Part shown: positions 1 through 20,038 of the stretch, in pieces | Layout: every line of letters starts with the position of its first letter | Position numbering within the stretch: position 1 is the first letter of the stretch | NCBI RefSeq assembly: GCF_004522235.1 | Contig: NZ_SDLT01000006.1 | Span: 62,001-126,000, forward strand | Direction of reading: 5' to 3' | DNA: 64,000 bases | From: Amycolatopsis nivea | Lineage (GTDB): Bacteria; Actinomycetota; Actinomycetes; Mycobacteriales; Pseudonocardiaceae | Position numbers and translations under genes: made by a program | The notes under the pieces: generated by a model | Databases searched by the model: none | Seen by the model: the letters and a program-made list of their open reading frames with translations, nothing else | What the model was told of the DNA's origin: nothing

Positions 1-3000
1 TGTCCAACCAGGACCGTTGCCACAGGGTGTAATCCGCGTACTGGAAGGGAAGTTCCGGGAGCACCGGTTCGCGGTGTTCCCGGAGCGCGGTGTACAGCTC
101 GGTCAATTCGGCCAGCAGGACCTCGAGCGAACGGCCGTCGGCGATGGTGTGGTGCAGGCCGAGCAACAGCACGTGGTCGTCTTCGGCCAGGCGCAGCAGC
201 CGAGCGCGGGCGAGCGGCCCGGTCTGAAGGTCGAAGCGCAGCCGGGCCTCGGACGCGGCGAGCTCGCGGACGACCGCGGCGGTCCGGGCCGGGTCGAGGC
301 GGCGGAGGTCCACCGCCGGCAACGGCACCGGCGCGGGCGGCGAGATCACCTGCGACGGGGCCCCGGTGCCGAAAGCGGTGCGCAGGGGTTCATGGCGCGC
401 GGCGATGACGGTCAGCCCCGCGGCAACGGCTGCCACGTCGAGGACGCCGGTGAGCCGCAGGCCGGCGATGATCGTGTTGAGCGGGCTGTCCGGAGCCCAC
501 TGCTCGAAGAACCAGGCGCGCTGCTGTGCGAACGACAACGGAACGTCCGCCGGGCGGTCTTGCGCGCGCAGCGGCGGCCGCTGGTCCGCGGTCGTGCCGC
601 GGCGAGCTTCGACGTGCTCGGCGAGTTCCGCGACGGTGGGATGCGCGAACAGCACCCGCAGCGGCACGTCGACGCCGAACACCGCCCGGAGCCGGGCATG
701 GACCTGGGCGGCGATCAGGGAGTGGCCCCCGAGCGCGAAGAAGTCGTCGTGGATGCCGACGTTCTCGACGCCGAGAAGCTGTTGCCAGACCCCGGCGACG
801 ACCTCCTGCACCGGCGTTCTCGGTGCGGCCGTCTCGACTCCCGGCCGCTCGCGGCCGGGCTCCGGCAGCGCCGCCGGGTCGATCTTGCCGTGCACGGTGA
901 GCGGGAACTCGTCCACCACGACGCAATGCGCCGGGAAGAGGTGGCGGGGGAGGCGCCGCGCGAGGTGCTCACGCAGGTCGCCGACCTCGCCGCCGGCGGT
1001 GAGATACGCGACGAGCTGATCGTCGCGGAGCCGCACGTGCGCGCCGGTCACGTGCGGATGGGCGCGCAGTGCGGCCTCGATCTCGGCCGGTTCGACGCGG
1101 TGGCCGCGGACCTGGATCTGGTCGTCGGCACGGCCGAGGTAGACGAACCTGCCATCAGGCAGCGCCCGCGCCAGGTCGCCGGTGCGGTACATGCGCGTCC
1201 CGGCCGGGCCGTACGGATCGGGCAGGAAGCGTTGCGCGGTCAGCCCAGGGCGGCGAAGGTAGCCGCGGGCCGGTCCGGCGCCGCCGACGTGAAGCTCGCC
1301 GGTCCGGCCCGCCGGCACCGGACGCAGGTTCTCGTCAAGCAGGTAGACGCGCAGGTCCGGGATCGGACGGCCGATGACGCTGCCCGCGGCCGGGTCGAGG
1401 TCCGCCGCGCCGACCGGGTGCCCGGTGACGTGCACGGTGGTTTCGGTGATGCCGTACATGTTCACCAGCCGGGGCCGGTCCAGGTCGTGCAGCCCGGCCC
1501 AGTGCGACAACCGGTCGGCGGCCAGGGCTTCGCCGCCGAAGACCACCGTGCGCAGGCTGGGCAGGTCGCCGGCGACCTCGGTCAGCGGCAGGAACGCCGA
1601 GGGAGTCTGGTTGAGCACGGTGACCGCTTGCCGGTCGGCGAGGCAGGCGAACTCGGCGGGCGTGCGCCGGGTCAGGTCGTCCACGAGCACCAGGCGGCCG
1701 CCGTGCGCCAGCGCGCCCCACAGCTCCCAGACCGAGAAGTCGAACGCGACCGAGTGGAACAGGCTCCACACGTCGCGGGCCTCGAAGCCGAACCACGAGC
1801 GGGTGGCGTCGAACAAGCGCGCCGCGTTGCGATGCGGGACCAGCACGCCCTTGGGCTCTCCGGTCGATCCGGACGTGTAGATCACGTACGCGAGGTCGGC
1901 CGGGTCGATCCGCGGCGGCGCCGGGTCGGCTTCGGTGCCGGCGAGGAAGACCACCGCCGGCCCGTCCGGGATCCGGTCGGCGAGGTCGACGGTGCTGATC
2001 AGCGTCGGGATCTGACTGTCGGACACCAGATAGTCCAGCCGCTCCCGCGGATACTCCGGGTCCAGCGGCACGTAGGCTCCGCCGGCGAGGTGACACGCCA
2101 GCACGGCGATCACCTGCTGCGGGCCGCGGTCCACGAGCACCCCGGTCAGCACCTCGCGGCCGACTCCGGCCGAGCGGAGCTGCTCTGCCAGCCCCGCGGC
2201 CCGGCGTGCGACCGCGCGGTAGGTGAACTGTTCCCCGCCCCAGACCACCGCGATGGCGTCCGGCCGCTCGCGCGCCTGCCTGAGGAAGCGTTCCACCAGC
2301 GTTCCTTCGTCCGCGGAAACCGCTGCCGGGGCGGGGTTCCAGCTCGCGAGGAGGGCCGCTTCCCGCTCCGGCGCGAGCGCGGCGAGCGCTGCGACGGGTG
2401 CGTCGAGATTCGCGACGAGCGCGGCCAGCAGGTCCTTCAGTTCGGCGAGCAATCCGCTCGCACCGGCTTCGTCGTACTGATTCCGCGCGTACGCCAGCCG
2501 CAGCGTCAGCCGATCGGCGAGCGCCGAGACGAGGGTGAGCGGGTAGTGCGTCTGCTCGCGGAAGCTGACGCCGGCCACTCGAGGACTGCCTGCGGTGTGC
2601 TCGTCCAGCGGGTAGTTCTCGAAGACCACCAGGCTTTCGAAGAGGGGGCTGTTCCCGGGCAGTTCGGCCCACCGTCGCGTCTCCGCCAACGGCGTGTGCT
2701 CGTACTGGCGGAGTTCGACGAATGCCCGCTGAAGATCCCCGAGCCATTCGGCGACGGACTCGCCGGTCGCCCGGACGCGCACCGGGACGGTGTTGATGAA
2801 CAACCCCACCATGTCCTCGACGCGCGCGAGGCCGGGAGGCCGGCCGGCGACGGTCGCCCCGAACAGGACGTCGGACTGCCCGCTGTGCCGCGCCAGCAGC
2901 AACGTCCACGCGGCCTGGACGACAGTGTTGGCGGTGAACCCGTGGCTGGGGCCGAGCGCGCGCAGCGCGGCCGTGCCGGATTCGGACAGGTCGAGCCGCA

Positions 3001-3682
3001 CCGAGCCGGTGCCCTCGCGCGCCTCGGCGGTTCCGAACGGCAGCGGGGTGGCCGCGGCGAATCCGGAAAGCGTGTCGCGCCAGAACTTCTCCGCCTGCGC
3101 GAGGTCGAGCCCTTGGTACCACGCGATGTAGTCGCCGAAAGCGGGCGCCGGCGCGAGCTCGGCGTCCCGTCCGGCGACCGCGGCGCCGTAGAGCGTCATC
3201 ACTTCGCCGAACACCCGGGAACGCGACCAGCCGTCCAGCACCGCGTGGTGGTTCGTCCACACCAGACGGTGCTCCCGCTCGCCGAGCCGGGCCAAGGCCA
3301 GCCGGAACAGCGGGGCGCGGGCGAGGTCGAAGCCGCGGGCCCAGTCCCGCTCGGCCAGTTCCGCGACGGCCGCGGCCTGTTCGTGCGCGCCGAGCCCGGC
3401 GAGGTCGGATTCGGTCCACGGCAACGCGACCTGCCGGTGCACGACCTGCCGTGCCTGCGCCTGCCCAGTCCAGCGGAACGCGGTGCGCAGCGCGGCGTGC
3501 CGGTCCATGACCTGGGCCCAGGCGTCCCGGAACGCCGCCGTGTCGAGTTCGCCCGTCAGCGTGCAGCACACCTGCTCCACGTACGGGTCCTTGCCCGGTT
3601 CGTACAGGGCGTGGAACACCATGCCCTGCTGCAGAGGCGAGAGCGGGTAGATGCGCTCGATGCGGGCGTGCTGTCCGGTCAT
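1..3682 (-). CDS. NRPS, partial: C-A(Thr)-T-C...
   Basis: Nonribosomal peptide synthetase whose 3' end lies beyond the left edge; about 1227 codons are visible. The ATG overlaps the stop of the upstream NRPS gene by four bases. The protein opens with a condensation domain that has YPLSPLQQG near the N-terminus and an intact HHxxxDG (HHAVLDGWS, about residue 147); this opening is typical of DCL domains, which fits an upstream protein ending in an epimerization domain. The adenylation domain shows FDFSVW (near 648), NQTPS, FGGEAL and NMYGITETTVHV, giving a hand-read code DFWNVGMVHK, the threonine signature. A carrier domain with the LGG(H/D)S-type site lies near 984. A second condensation domain follows (PLSFAQQRAWFF opening, LCL-like; HHTIADG near 1175). 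At least one further A-T unit must lie outside the window. The Thr call is strong; what the following module adds is unknown. Confidence 0.95.
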   Translation of the reverse strand, partial: MTGQHARIERIYPLSPLQQGMVFHALYEPGKDPYVEQVCCTLTGELDTAAFRDAWAQVMDRHAALRTAFRWTGQAQARQVVHRQVALPWTESDLAGLGAHEQAAAVAELAERDWARGFDLARAPLFRLALARLGEREHRLVWTNHHAVLDGWSRSRVFGEVMTLYGAAVAGRDAELAPAPAFGDYIAWYQGLDLAQAEKFWRDTLSGFAAATPLPFGTAEAREGTGSVRLDLSESGTAALRALGPSHGFTANTVVQAAWTLLLARHSGQSDVLFGATVAGRPPGLARVEDMVGLFINTVPVRVRATGESVAEWLGDLQRAFVELRQYEHTPLAETRRWAELPGNSPLFESLVVFENYPLDEHTAGSPRVAGVSFREQTHYPLTLVSALADRLTLRLAYARNQYDEAGASGLLAELKDLLAALVANLDAPVAALAALAPEREAALLASWNPAPAAVSADEGTLVERFLRQARERPDAIAVVWGGEQFTYRAVARRAAGLAEQLRSAGVGREVLTGVLVDRGPQQVIAVLACHLAGGAYVPLDPEYPRERLDYLVSDSQIPTLISTVDLADRIPDGPAVVFLAGTEADPAPPRIDPADLAYVIYTSGSTGEPKGVLVPHRNAARLFDATRSWFGFEARDVWSLFHSVAFDFSVWELWGALAHGGRLVLVDDLTRRTPAEFACLADRQAVTVLNQTPSAFLPLTEVAGDLPSLRTVVFGGEALAADRLSHWAGLHDLDRPRLVNMYGITETTVHVTGHPVGAADLDPAAGSVIGRPIPDLRVYLLDENLRPVPAGRTGELHVGGAGPARGYLRRPGLTAQRFLPDPYGPAGTRMYRTGDLARALPDGRFVYLGRADDQIQVRGHRVEPAEIEAALRAHPHVTGAHVRLRDDQLVAYLTAGGEVGDLREHLARRLPRHLFPAHCVVVDEFPLTVHGKIDPAALPEPGRERPGVETAAPRTPVQEVVAGVWQQLLGVENVGIHDDFFALGGHSLIAAQVHARLRAVFGVDVPLRVLFAHPTVAELAEHVEARRGTTADQRPPLRAQDRPADVPLSFAQQRAWFFEQWAPDSPLNTIIAGLRLTGVLDVAAVAAGLTVIAARHEPLRTAFGTGAPSQVISPPAPVPLPAVDLRRLDPARTAAVVRELAASEARLRFDLQTGPLARARLLRLAEDDHVLLLGLHHTIADGRSLEVLLAELTELYTALREHREPVLPELPFQYADYTLWQRSWLD

Positions 3683-6600
3683 GCGTCCCCCTCGGCGGGC
3701 AGCGTGTCGAGTTCGTCCATGAGCTCGGCCAGGTCCGCTTCGGCGAGGCCGGACTCGGCGAAGCGAGGCCCCTGCTCCGCGCGGGTGCCGGGGCCGGGGC
3801 CCGCGGCCAGTTCGCGCAGGCAGTCCCCGGCGAGTGTCGCGACGGTCTGCTCGCGGTGAACTGCTGGGCGGTACTCCCAGGTCATCTTCAGCCGGCCGGA
3901 CAGTTCGACGGCGGTGATGTCGAGCAGGTACGGCCGCCGAGCCGTCGGGTCCGCCGTGCGGCCGAGACGGTCGGGCATCAGCTCGAGCAATCCGCCGGCG
4001 GCGGAGCCGGTTCCGCGGCCGAGGTAGTTGACCCGGATCGCCGGGCTGGGCAGCGCGCGCAGACGGGCGGTGGCGGTGTCCGAGCGGAGGTGGCGCAGGA
4101 TGCCGTAGCCAATCCCGCCGGACGGTGCGGGCGCGGCCCCGTCGGAGGTCAGCCGCACGGGGTGGATGGTGGTGAACCAGCCGGCGGTGCGGCTCAGGTC
4201 GGAGTCCGCCCCGTGGACGTCCCGGCCGTGGCCCTCGACGTCCACGACCGCTTGCTGCCCAGTCCATTTGTGCAGGACTCGGCCGAGCGCACCGAGCACC
4301 GCGGCGTGCACCGAGGTCTGCGCGGACCGGCCGAGCAGGGCTTCGGTGGCGGAAGCGTCCAGTTCCACGGCGACCGTCCGGCTCTCGCCGTAGGTGCCTG
4401 GCCCGCCGGCGCGGTACTCGTCCTGCGGTATCCGGGCGTTGCGCGCCGCGGTCAGCAGGTCCGTCCAGTACGGGATTTCCGCGTCGTGGGCATGCGCCCG
4501 CTCCGCGGTCCGCACGGCCCACTCCTGATACGAGGTGGTTTTCGCGGGCAGCCGGACCGGGTGCCCTGCCGCGGCCTGCTGGTACGCGGTCGCGAGGTCT
4601 TCGAGCAGGATGCGCCAGGACACCCCGTCGACGCCGAGGTGGTGTGCGACCAGAACCAGCCGCTGAGCGGCGCCGTTGCCGGCTAGGACGGCGCGAAGCA
4701 GGCAGCCGGACGCGGTGTCGATGTCTTGTTGTGCGTGCACCACGGCCGGTTCGAGGTCGTCGGCGGTGCGCAGCAGTTCGTGCTCGGCGATCGGTGCGTT
4801 GTCCAGCGTCCAATCGCCGTCGGGGGTCCGGGTCAGGCGCAGCCGCAGCGCGTCGTGGTGGACGACCAGCGCATGCAGTGCGGACCGCAGCGGCCCGGCA
4901 CGCAGGCTTTGCCGCGGGCGCAAGCAGATCGTCTGGTTGTACCGCGACGGGTCGGGCAGGCCCAAGCCGAGGAACCAGCGCTGGATCGGCGTCGCCGGCA
5001 CAGGTCCGGTCACCGGTCCCTGTTCCGCCCGGACGGGCGCGGCGCCGGTCGCGCAGGCAGCGGCGAGAGCGGCGATCGTCGGGTGCTGGAACAGCAGCGG
5101 GGGCGTCACCGCGAGGCCGGCTTGGTTCGCGCGCGAGACCACCTGGATGCCCAGGATCGAGTCGCCGCCCAGTGCGAAGAAGCCGTCGTGGCGGCCGACT
5201 CGGTCGACGCGGAGAAGTTCGGCCCAGATGGCGGCGAGAGTCTCCTCCGCAGGGGATTCCGGCGGCGCGTACGCGGTGGTGCCTTCCGGTTCGGGAAGCG
5301 CCGCGCGGTCGAGCTTTCCGTTGGCGGTCAACGGGATCGCGCCGATCGGCACGATCGCTGACGGGACCAGGTAGGGCGGCAGGTGCGCGGCGCAGTGCGC
5401 TTGCAGAACTTCCGGGGTGGCGCCGGAGACGACATACCCGACGAGCTGCGGCGCGCCGTTGCCGCTGCGGACCACGACGGCCGCGTCCTGGACGTCCGGA
5501 TGCCGGCGGAGCACCGCGGCGGCCTCGGCTGGTTCGACCCGGTACCCGCGCAGCTTCACCTGTTCGTCGTCGCGGCCGAGGAAGACCAGCGTGCCGTCGG
5601 CGCGCCGGCGCGCCAGGTCCCCGGTGCGGTAAAGCCGTTCGCCGGGCAGGCGGGGGTCGGGCACGAACCGCTCGGCGGTGGCCGCGGGGTCGCCGAGGTA
5701 GCCGCGGGCCGTCGCGGGACCGCCGACGCACACCTCGCCTGCTGTCCACAAGGGAGCGAGGTCGAGCCGGTCGTCCAGCACATGCACCCTGGCGTGCGGG
5801 AGCGGCCGCCCGAGCGGCACCGGGTCGTCCGCCGCGGCGACTTCGTGGCTGAGCACGCCGACGGTCGTTTCGGTGGGGCCGTAGTGATTGAGCAGCCGGC
5901 AGTCCGGCGCCAGTTCCTGTACCGACCGGACCAGATCGGCGGTCAGCGCCTCGCCGCCGAGGACCAGCCGTCGCTTCGGCAGGACCGCCGCCGGTCGCGG
6001 GCCGTCCAGCAGCGCCCGCAGGTGGGACGGCACGATCTTCAGGCAGTCGATCAAGTTCCGGTCCGCGTAGCCTGCCATCCGCGCCGGGCTGTTGGCGACC
6101 TCGCGGGACAGGACGTGCAGCGTGCCGCCGGTGCACAGCGACGGGTAGACGACGGTGTGCCCGAGGTCGGCGGCGAAGGTGGAGACAATGCCGTACCCGC
6201 TGCCCGCGGGCAGATCCAGCACGCCCGCGATGCCGCTCGTATAGCGGGCGAGGCTGTCGTGCGTGACCGCGACGCCCTTCGGCGTGCCGGTGGATCCGGA
6301 GGTGAAGACGACGTACGCGAGGTTGGCGAGTCCCGCTCCGCCGACCGGGTCGGTCGCCGGTTCGCCGGCCAGGCTCGGGTCGGCCGGGTCGATCGTGCCC
6401 GCACCGCCTTCGGCCAGGACTAGCCGCACGCCGGCCTGCTCGAACAGGGCGTCGCGGCGGGCCGGTGGCAGGTCGGCGTCGACCGGCAGATACGCCGCGC
6501 CGGATTTCAGCACGCCCAGCAGTCCGGCGAGCAAGCCGGTTCCCCGCCCGGCCACCAGGCCTACCCGGTCTTCCGGCCGTACGCCGGCCCGGCGCAGGCG

Positions 6601-8001
6601 GTGCGCGATCCGGTTCGCCCGCTCGTTCAGTTGCCGGTAGGTGAGCCGGTCCTCTCCCGCGACGACCGCCGTCTGCTCCGGCCGGAGCGCCGCTTGCTCC
6701 TCGAACATCGTGTGCACGCAGCGATCCGGAACCGCGGCCGGGGACGCGGGCAGCCCGGCGGCCAGCGCGCGGCGCGATTCTTCGCTCGGGGACATCGGCA
6801 GCGACTCGATCCGCGCCTCCGGTTCCCGCACCGCGGCGGCGAGCAAGCACTCGTACATCGCTGCCAACCGGCGCGCGTCGCCGGTGGTCAGCCGGGCGGT
6901 GTCGTGGTGCAGCGTCAGCCGGATCGTTGTGCCGCAGCGCATCCCGTCGAGCAGGACCGGGAACGGTTCGCGGTGTGCGACCGCGAAAACGACCGGCCAG
7001 TCCGACCGCGCCGGCAGCGCTGTCCAGGTGAATCCGGCACGCGCTGCCGGGGTCTCGCCGAACGCGGCCGCATCGAAGAATTCCTGGTTTTCCGCGAGCT
7101 TCCGGGTTTGATCCGCCACCGCGGCGACGGACTCGGCGAACGTCTGTGCCGGGTCGGCCGCCGCGGCGTGCGGCAGCCACTGGACGTACGAGCCGACCGC
7201 GTGCCGCATCTCCGCGTGCGGCCGGTTCTCCGCCGCCGAGGCGATCCGGACGACGCTGCCGGCCATCCGGGTGAGCAATGCCTGCCATGCCGCGGCGAAC
7301 ACGGCGTCGAGCGGCCACTCCCGCTGCTGCGCGAGCGCGACGACTTCGGCGGGCAGTTCGACCGGTACGGTCGCCGGGCGAAAGCCTTCCGCCGCACCGG
7401 TTCGCTCGCAGGGGAGCGCTTCGGCAGGCGGGAGCGCTGCGAGGTGCGTCTGCCAGAACTCCCGGCCACCGGCGGTCTCGGGAGCGGTCAGGACATCGTG
7501 CTGCCACTCGGCGGCGTCGGCGTACTGCAACGGTTCCTCGGGCTGCGAGCGTCCCTCGTAGCTCTCGCGGATCTCGGACAGCAGGACGTGCAGGGACACC
7601 GCGTCGACCAGCCAGCCGGGCATCGTCAGCAGCAGTTCGGCCCGGGAATCGGACAGCAGCACCAGATCGGCCAGCACGAGCGGACCGTCCGGGAGATCGA
7701 AATCCGTGCCCGCGCGCGCTCGCGCCAGATCAGCCGGGTCGGTGCCGCCGTGCACCGCATACGCCACGCGCGGCGTCGGCTGGATGACCTGAATCGGCAA
7801 GTCCATGCCCGCGGGCCGGTGGAGCACCGTCCGCAGCGCTTCGTGGCGCAGGCACCCGCTTTCGACGGCGCGGCGCAACCGCTCGCGGTCCAGGTTCCCG
7901 TCGACTTCGGCGCGCGCCTGCGCCGGGTAGACACCGCTCGGGTCGGCCTGGTGCACCAGACAGGCACGCTTTTGCTGAGGGGAGAGCCGGTAGCCTTCCA
8001 T
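3679..8001 (-). CDS. NRPS: interface-like C domain, A(Asp), T, E
   Basis: NRPS of 1440 residues. I place the start at 8001, seven bases after the stop of the dioxygenase gene; an in-frame extension to 8325 would only read through that gene. Residues ~1-430 form a condensation-like domain in which HHxxxDG has become PGWLVDA (near 129), so it should not catalyse condensation. This matches the 'interface' domains of siderophore NRPSs that recruit aspartate beta-hydroxylases. The A domain (~460-900) reads FAADLGHT, LKIVPS, LGGEAL and NHYGPTETTVG: code DLTKVGHVGK, the aspartate signature. A carrier domain (LGGDSI, ~944) precedes an epimerization domain (HHLGVDGVSW ~1125, GHGRD ~1255). There is no competent condensation domain here; the terminal C domain of the 9043-19671 protein can supply it in trans. 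Expected residue: D-configured, beta-hydroxylated aspartate. Confidence 0.94.
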   Translation of the reverse strand: MEGYRLSPQQKRACLVHQADPSGVYPAQARAEVDGNLDRERLRRAVESGCLRHEALRTVLHRPAGMDLPIQVIQPTPRVAYAVHGGTDPADLARARAGTDFDLPDGPLVLADLVLLSDSRAELLLTMPGWLVDAVSLHVLLSEIRESYEGRSQPEEPLQYADAAEWQHDVLTAPETAGGREFWQTHLAALPPAEALPCERTGAAEGFRPATVPVELPAEVVALAQQREWPLDAVFAAAWQALLTRMAGSVVRIASAAENRPHAEMRHAVGSYVQWLPHAAAADPAQTFAESVAAVADQTRKLAENQEFFDAAAFGETPAARAGFTWTALPARSDWPVVFAVAHREPFPVLLDGMRCGTTIRLTLHHDTARLTTGDARRLAAMYECLLAAAVREPEARIESLPMSPSEESRRALAAGLPASPAAVPDRCVHTMFEEQAALRPEQTAVVAGEDRLTYRQLNERANRIAHRLRRAGVRPEDRVGLVAGRGTGLLAGLLGVLKSGAAYLPVDADLPPARRDALFEQAGVRLVLAEGGAGTIDPADPSLAGEPATDPVGGAGLANLAYVVFTSGSTGTPKGVAVTHDSLARYTSGIAGVLDLPAGSGYGIVSTFAADLGHTVVYPSLCTGGTLHVLSREVANSPARMAGYADRNLIDCLKIVPSHLRALLDGPRPAAVLPKRRLVLGGEALTADLVRSVQELAPDCRLLNHYGPTETTVGVLSHEVAAADDPVPLGRPLPHARVHVLDDRLDLAPLWTAGEVCVGGPATARGYLGDPAATAERFVPDPRLPGERLYRTGDLARRRADGTLVFLGRDDEQVKLRGYRVEPAEAAAVLRRHPDVQDAAVVVRSGNGAPQLVGYVVSGATPEVLQAHCAAHLPPYLVPSAIVPIGAIPLTANGKLDRAALPEPEGTTAYAPPESPAEETLAAIWAELLRVDRVGRHDGFFALGGDSILGIQVVSRANQAGLAVTPPLLFQHPTIAALAAACATGAAPVRAEQGPVTGPVPATPIQRWFLGLGLPDPSRYNQTICLRPRQSLRAGPLRSALHALVVHHDALRLRLTRTPDGDWTLDNAPIAEHELLRTADDLEPAVVHAQQDIDTASGCLLRAVLAGNGAAQRLVLVAHHLGVDGVSWRILLEDLATAYQQAAAGHPVRLPAKTTSYQEWAVRTAERAHAHDAEIPYWTDLLTAARNARIPQDEYRAGGPGTYGESRTVAVELDASATEALLGRSAQTSVHAAVLGALGRVLHKWTGQQAVVDVEGHGRDVHGADSDLSRTAGWFTTIHPVRLTSDGAAPAPSGGIGYGILRHLRSDTATARLRALPSPAIRVNYLGRGTGSAAGGLLELMPDRLGRTADPTARRPYLLDITAVELSGRLKMTWEYRPAVHREQTVATLAGDCLRELAAGPGPGTRAEQGPRFAESGLAEADLAELMDELDTLPAEGDA

Positions 8002-8008
8002 CGTCGCT

Positions 8009-9042
8009 CTACTGGCCCTGTCCGCCCGCGCCGGCCATCGCGACGACGAGCTTGCGCGGTCCGGCGTACGGCATGCGCCCATGCGAGACGAGCATGTTCT
8101 CGAGAATGGCGATGTCGCCGTCCTGCCACCGGAACATGACGGTTTCTTCCCGGTAGGCGCGGCGGATCTCGTCGAGGTCGGCTTCGTCGATCGGGCTGCC
8201 GTCGCCGTAGTAGGTGTTGCGAGGCAGGCCCTGCTCGCCGAAGGCGGCCAGCAGCGTTTCGCGGATTTCGGGCGCCTGCGCGGAAATGTGGAACAGGTGC
8301 GCCTGGTTGAACCAGGCCGTTTCACCGGTTTCCGGGTGCGTCACCACCGCTTGGCAGACCTGACGGGTGCGCAGGCTGTCGTCGGCGAGCCATTCGTACT
8401 CGATCCCGGCGCGGTCGCAGAACGCCTCCACCTCGGTGCGCTCCGGCGTCTGGAACACGTCCTGCCACGGCAAATCCAGGCCCTGCCCGTAATTGCGCAC
8501 GTACATCACGCCGTGCTCGGCGAACCGGTCGCGGATCGCGGCGGGGATGCGCGCCAGGACGCGGGTGCTGTCCGCGAGCGGCGTCTGGCCGCCTTCGGGA
8601 GCGGCCCGTACCGAGTAGAAGCCCAGTTTCAGCGGCCACGACCGGCTGTAGGCCATCTCGTTGTGCTGCGGGATTTCCTGCGTGGCCGGGTATTCGGTCG
8701 ACGTGTAGACGTTGCCCGCGACGTGGCTGCGCGGCGTCGATCCGTAGGAGTACTCCAGCATGTCGCCGCCGACCAGCCGCACCACCTGCTCGAATTCGGC
8801 GACGTCGCCGACGGTGAACCCGCGCAGCAGCACGGCTTTGTGCCGGACGGTCTGCTCGCGGACCTGCTCGCGGTTGGCCTCGACCCAGGACAGCGCGTTG
8901 ACGCCGTCGACGGCCGGGGCGAACAGCAGCGGCGCCGGGCTTTCGGCCAGCAGCGGGCGGGCCGAGACCAGCGTCTCCGGCGCGAGGCTCACCGCGGTTC
9001 GCCGCCGGGGCCGGAACTGGGCTGATCCGCTTTCCCGATTGC

Positions 9043-9046
<4 letters not shown>
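8009..9046 (-). CDS. TauD/SyrP-type Fe(II)/2-oxoglutarate dioxygenase, candidate aspartyl beta-hydroxylase
   Basis: A 345-residue non-heme iron, 2-oxoglutarate-dependent oxygenase of the TauD/TfdA family. The iron-binding HxE triad member is in QHNEMAYS (near residue 129) and the distal histidine in VSHGRMPYAGPRK (near 320), with the arginine expected to bind 2-oxoglutarate about ten residues later. HxE rather than HxD, with the surrounding QHNE..YS pattern, is what I associate with SyrP-like enzymes that hydroxylate carrier-bound aspartate. The ATG overlaps the stop of the upstream NRPS by four bases and the next gene is the Asp-specific NRPS that starts with an interface-like domain, so beta-hydroxylation of Asp on that carrier protein is the natural role. 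The family is certain; substrate and stereochemistry are inferred from context. Confidence 0.92.
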
Positions 9047-19671
<10,625 letters not shown>

Positions 19672-20038
19672 GCAGCTGCTTCGGCGGTGCGCCGGAAACC
19701 GGCGGCGGCAGTCGTCCGTGACTCGCTGGATAACACGCTGAAACGCCCCCAGAATGGCGTGGCTGCGGATCAATTCTCCCGCACGCTAGCACGGAGCGGG
19801 GACCTCGCCAACCCGCTTTGCGCGGGACAAAAAATGCGCTGTGGCAGGTAATGGAGCATTGCATCGAATTACGATCATTGCGCATTGTCCGGACCGCTGA
19901 AAGCATTGCCGGGAAGGTCTTGCACGCATTCCGCCGAAGCCTCTACTGTCGGGCTCGCCGACCGGACAGCATGTGGAGCAGTCCGGTTCCGGCGCAGGGG
20001 ACGACCGCCCGGGGCGGCGGAAGACGGAGGGCGGCTTC
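19672..20038. promoter_or_regulatory. Divergent promoter region between the two NRPS operons
   Basis: A 367-base gene-free stretch between the minus-strand NRPS operon (ATG at 19671) and the plus-strand P450-NRPS operon (GTG at 20039). It is visibly more AT-rich around 19825-19910 than the surrounding coding DNA. It holds a 26-base element repeated near 50.8 kb (separate entry), several ATTGC units (19858, 19877, 19908) and a CGCGGGACA block at 19821. A strong ribosome-binding site (GGAGGGC, 20027-20033) lies six bases from the P450 GTG. No open reading frame of its own is convincing. It must carry both operon promoters, but I cannot assign -35/-10 boxes with confidence. Confidence 0.7.
19858..19883. 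promoter_or_regulatory. Copy 1 of a shared 26-base candidate operator
   Basis: The element has the form ATTGC, two variable bases, CGAATTACGAT, one variable base, ATTGCGC. The same pattern recurs at 50786-50811, with only the three variable bases different. Its core AATTACGATCATT is close to an inverted repeat (AATnA-CGA-TnATT), and the two ATTGC units form a direct repeat, as expected for a protein-binding site. Both copies sit in divergent intergenic regions. The regulator is not identified in the window. Confidence 0.55.

Noticed and set aside
8002..8325. N-terminal extension of the Asp NRPS to 8325
   Set aside because: It reads through the dioxygenase gene out of frame and gives a low-complexity Arg/Ser/Thr segment; the recognisable domain begins at 8001.
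19672..19773. Upstream Met at 19773 for the initiation NRPS
   Set aside because: The extra 34 residues resemble no NRPS N-terminus and would occupy the divergent promoter.
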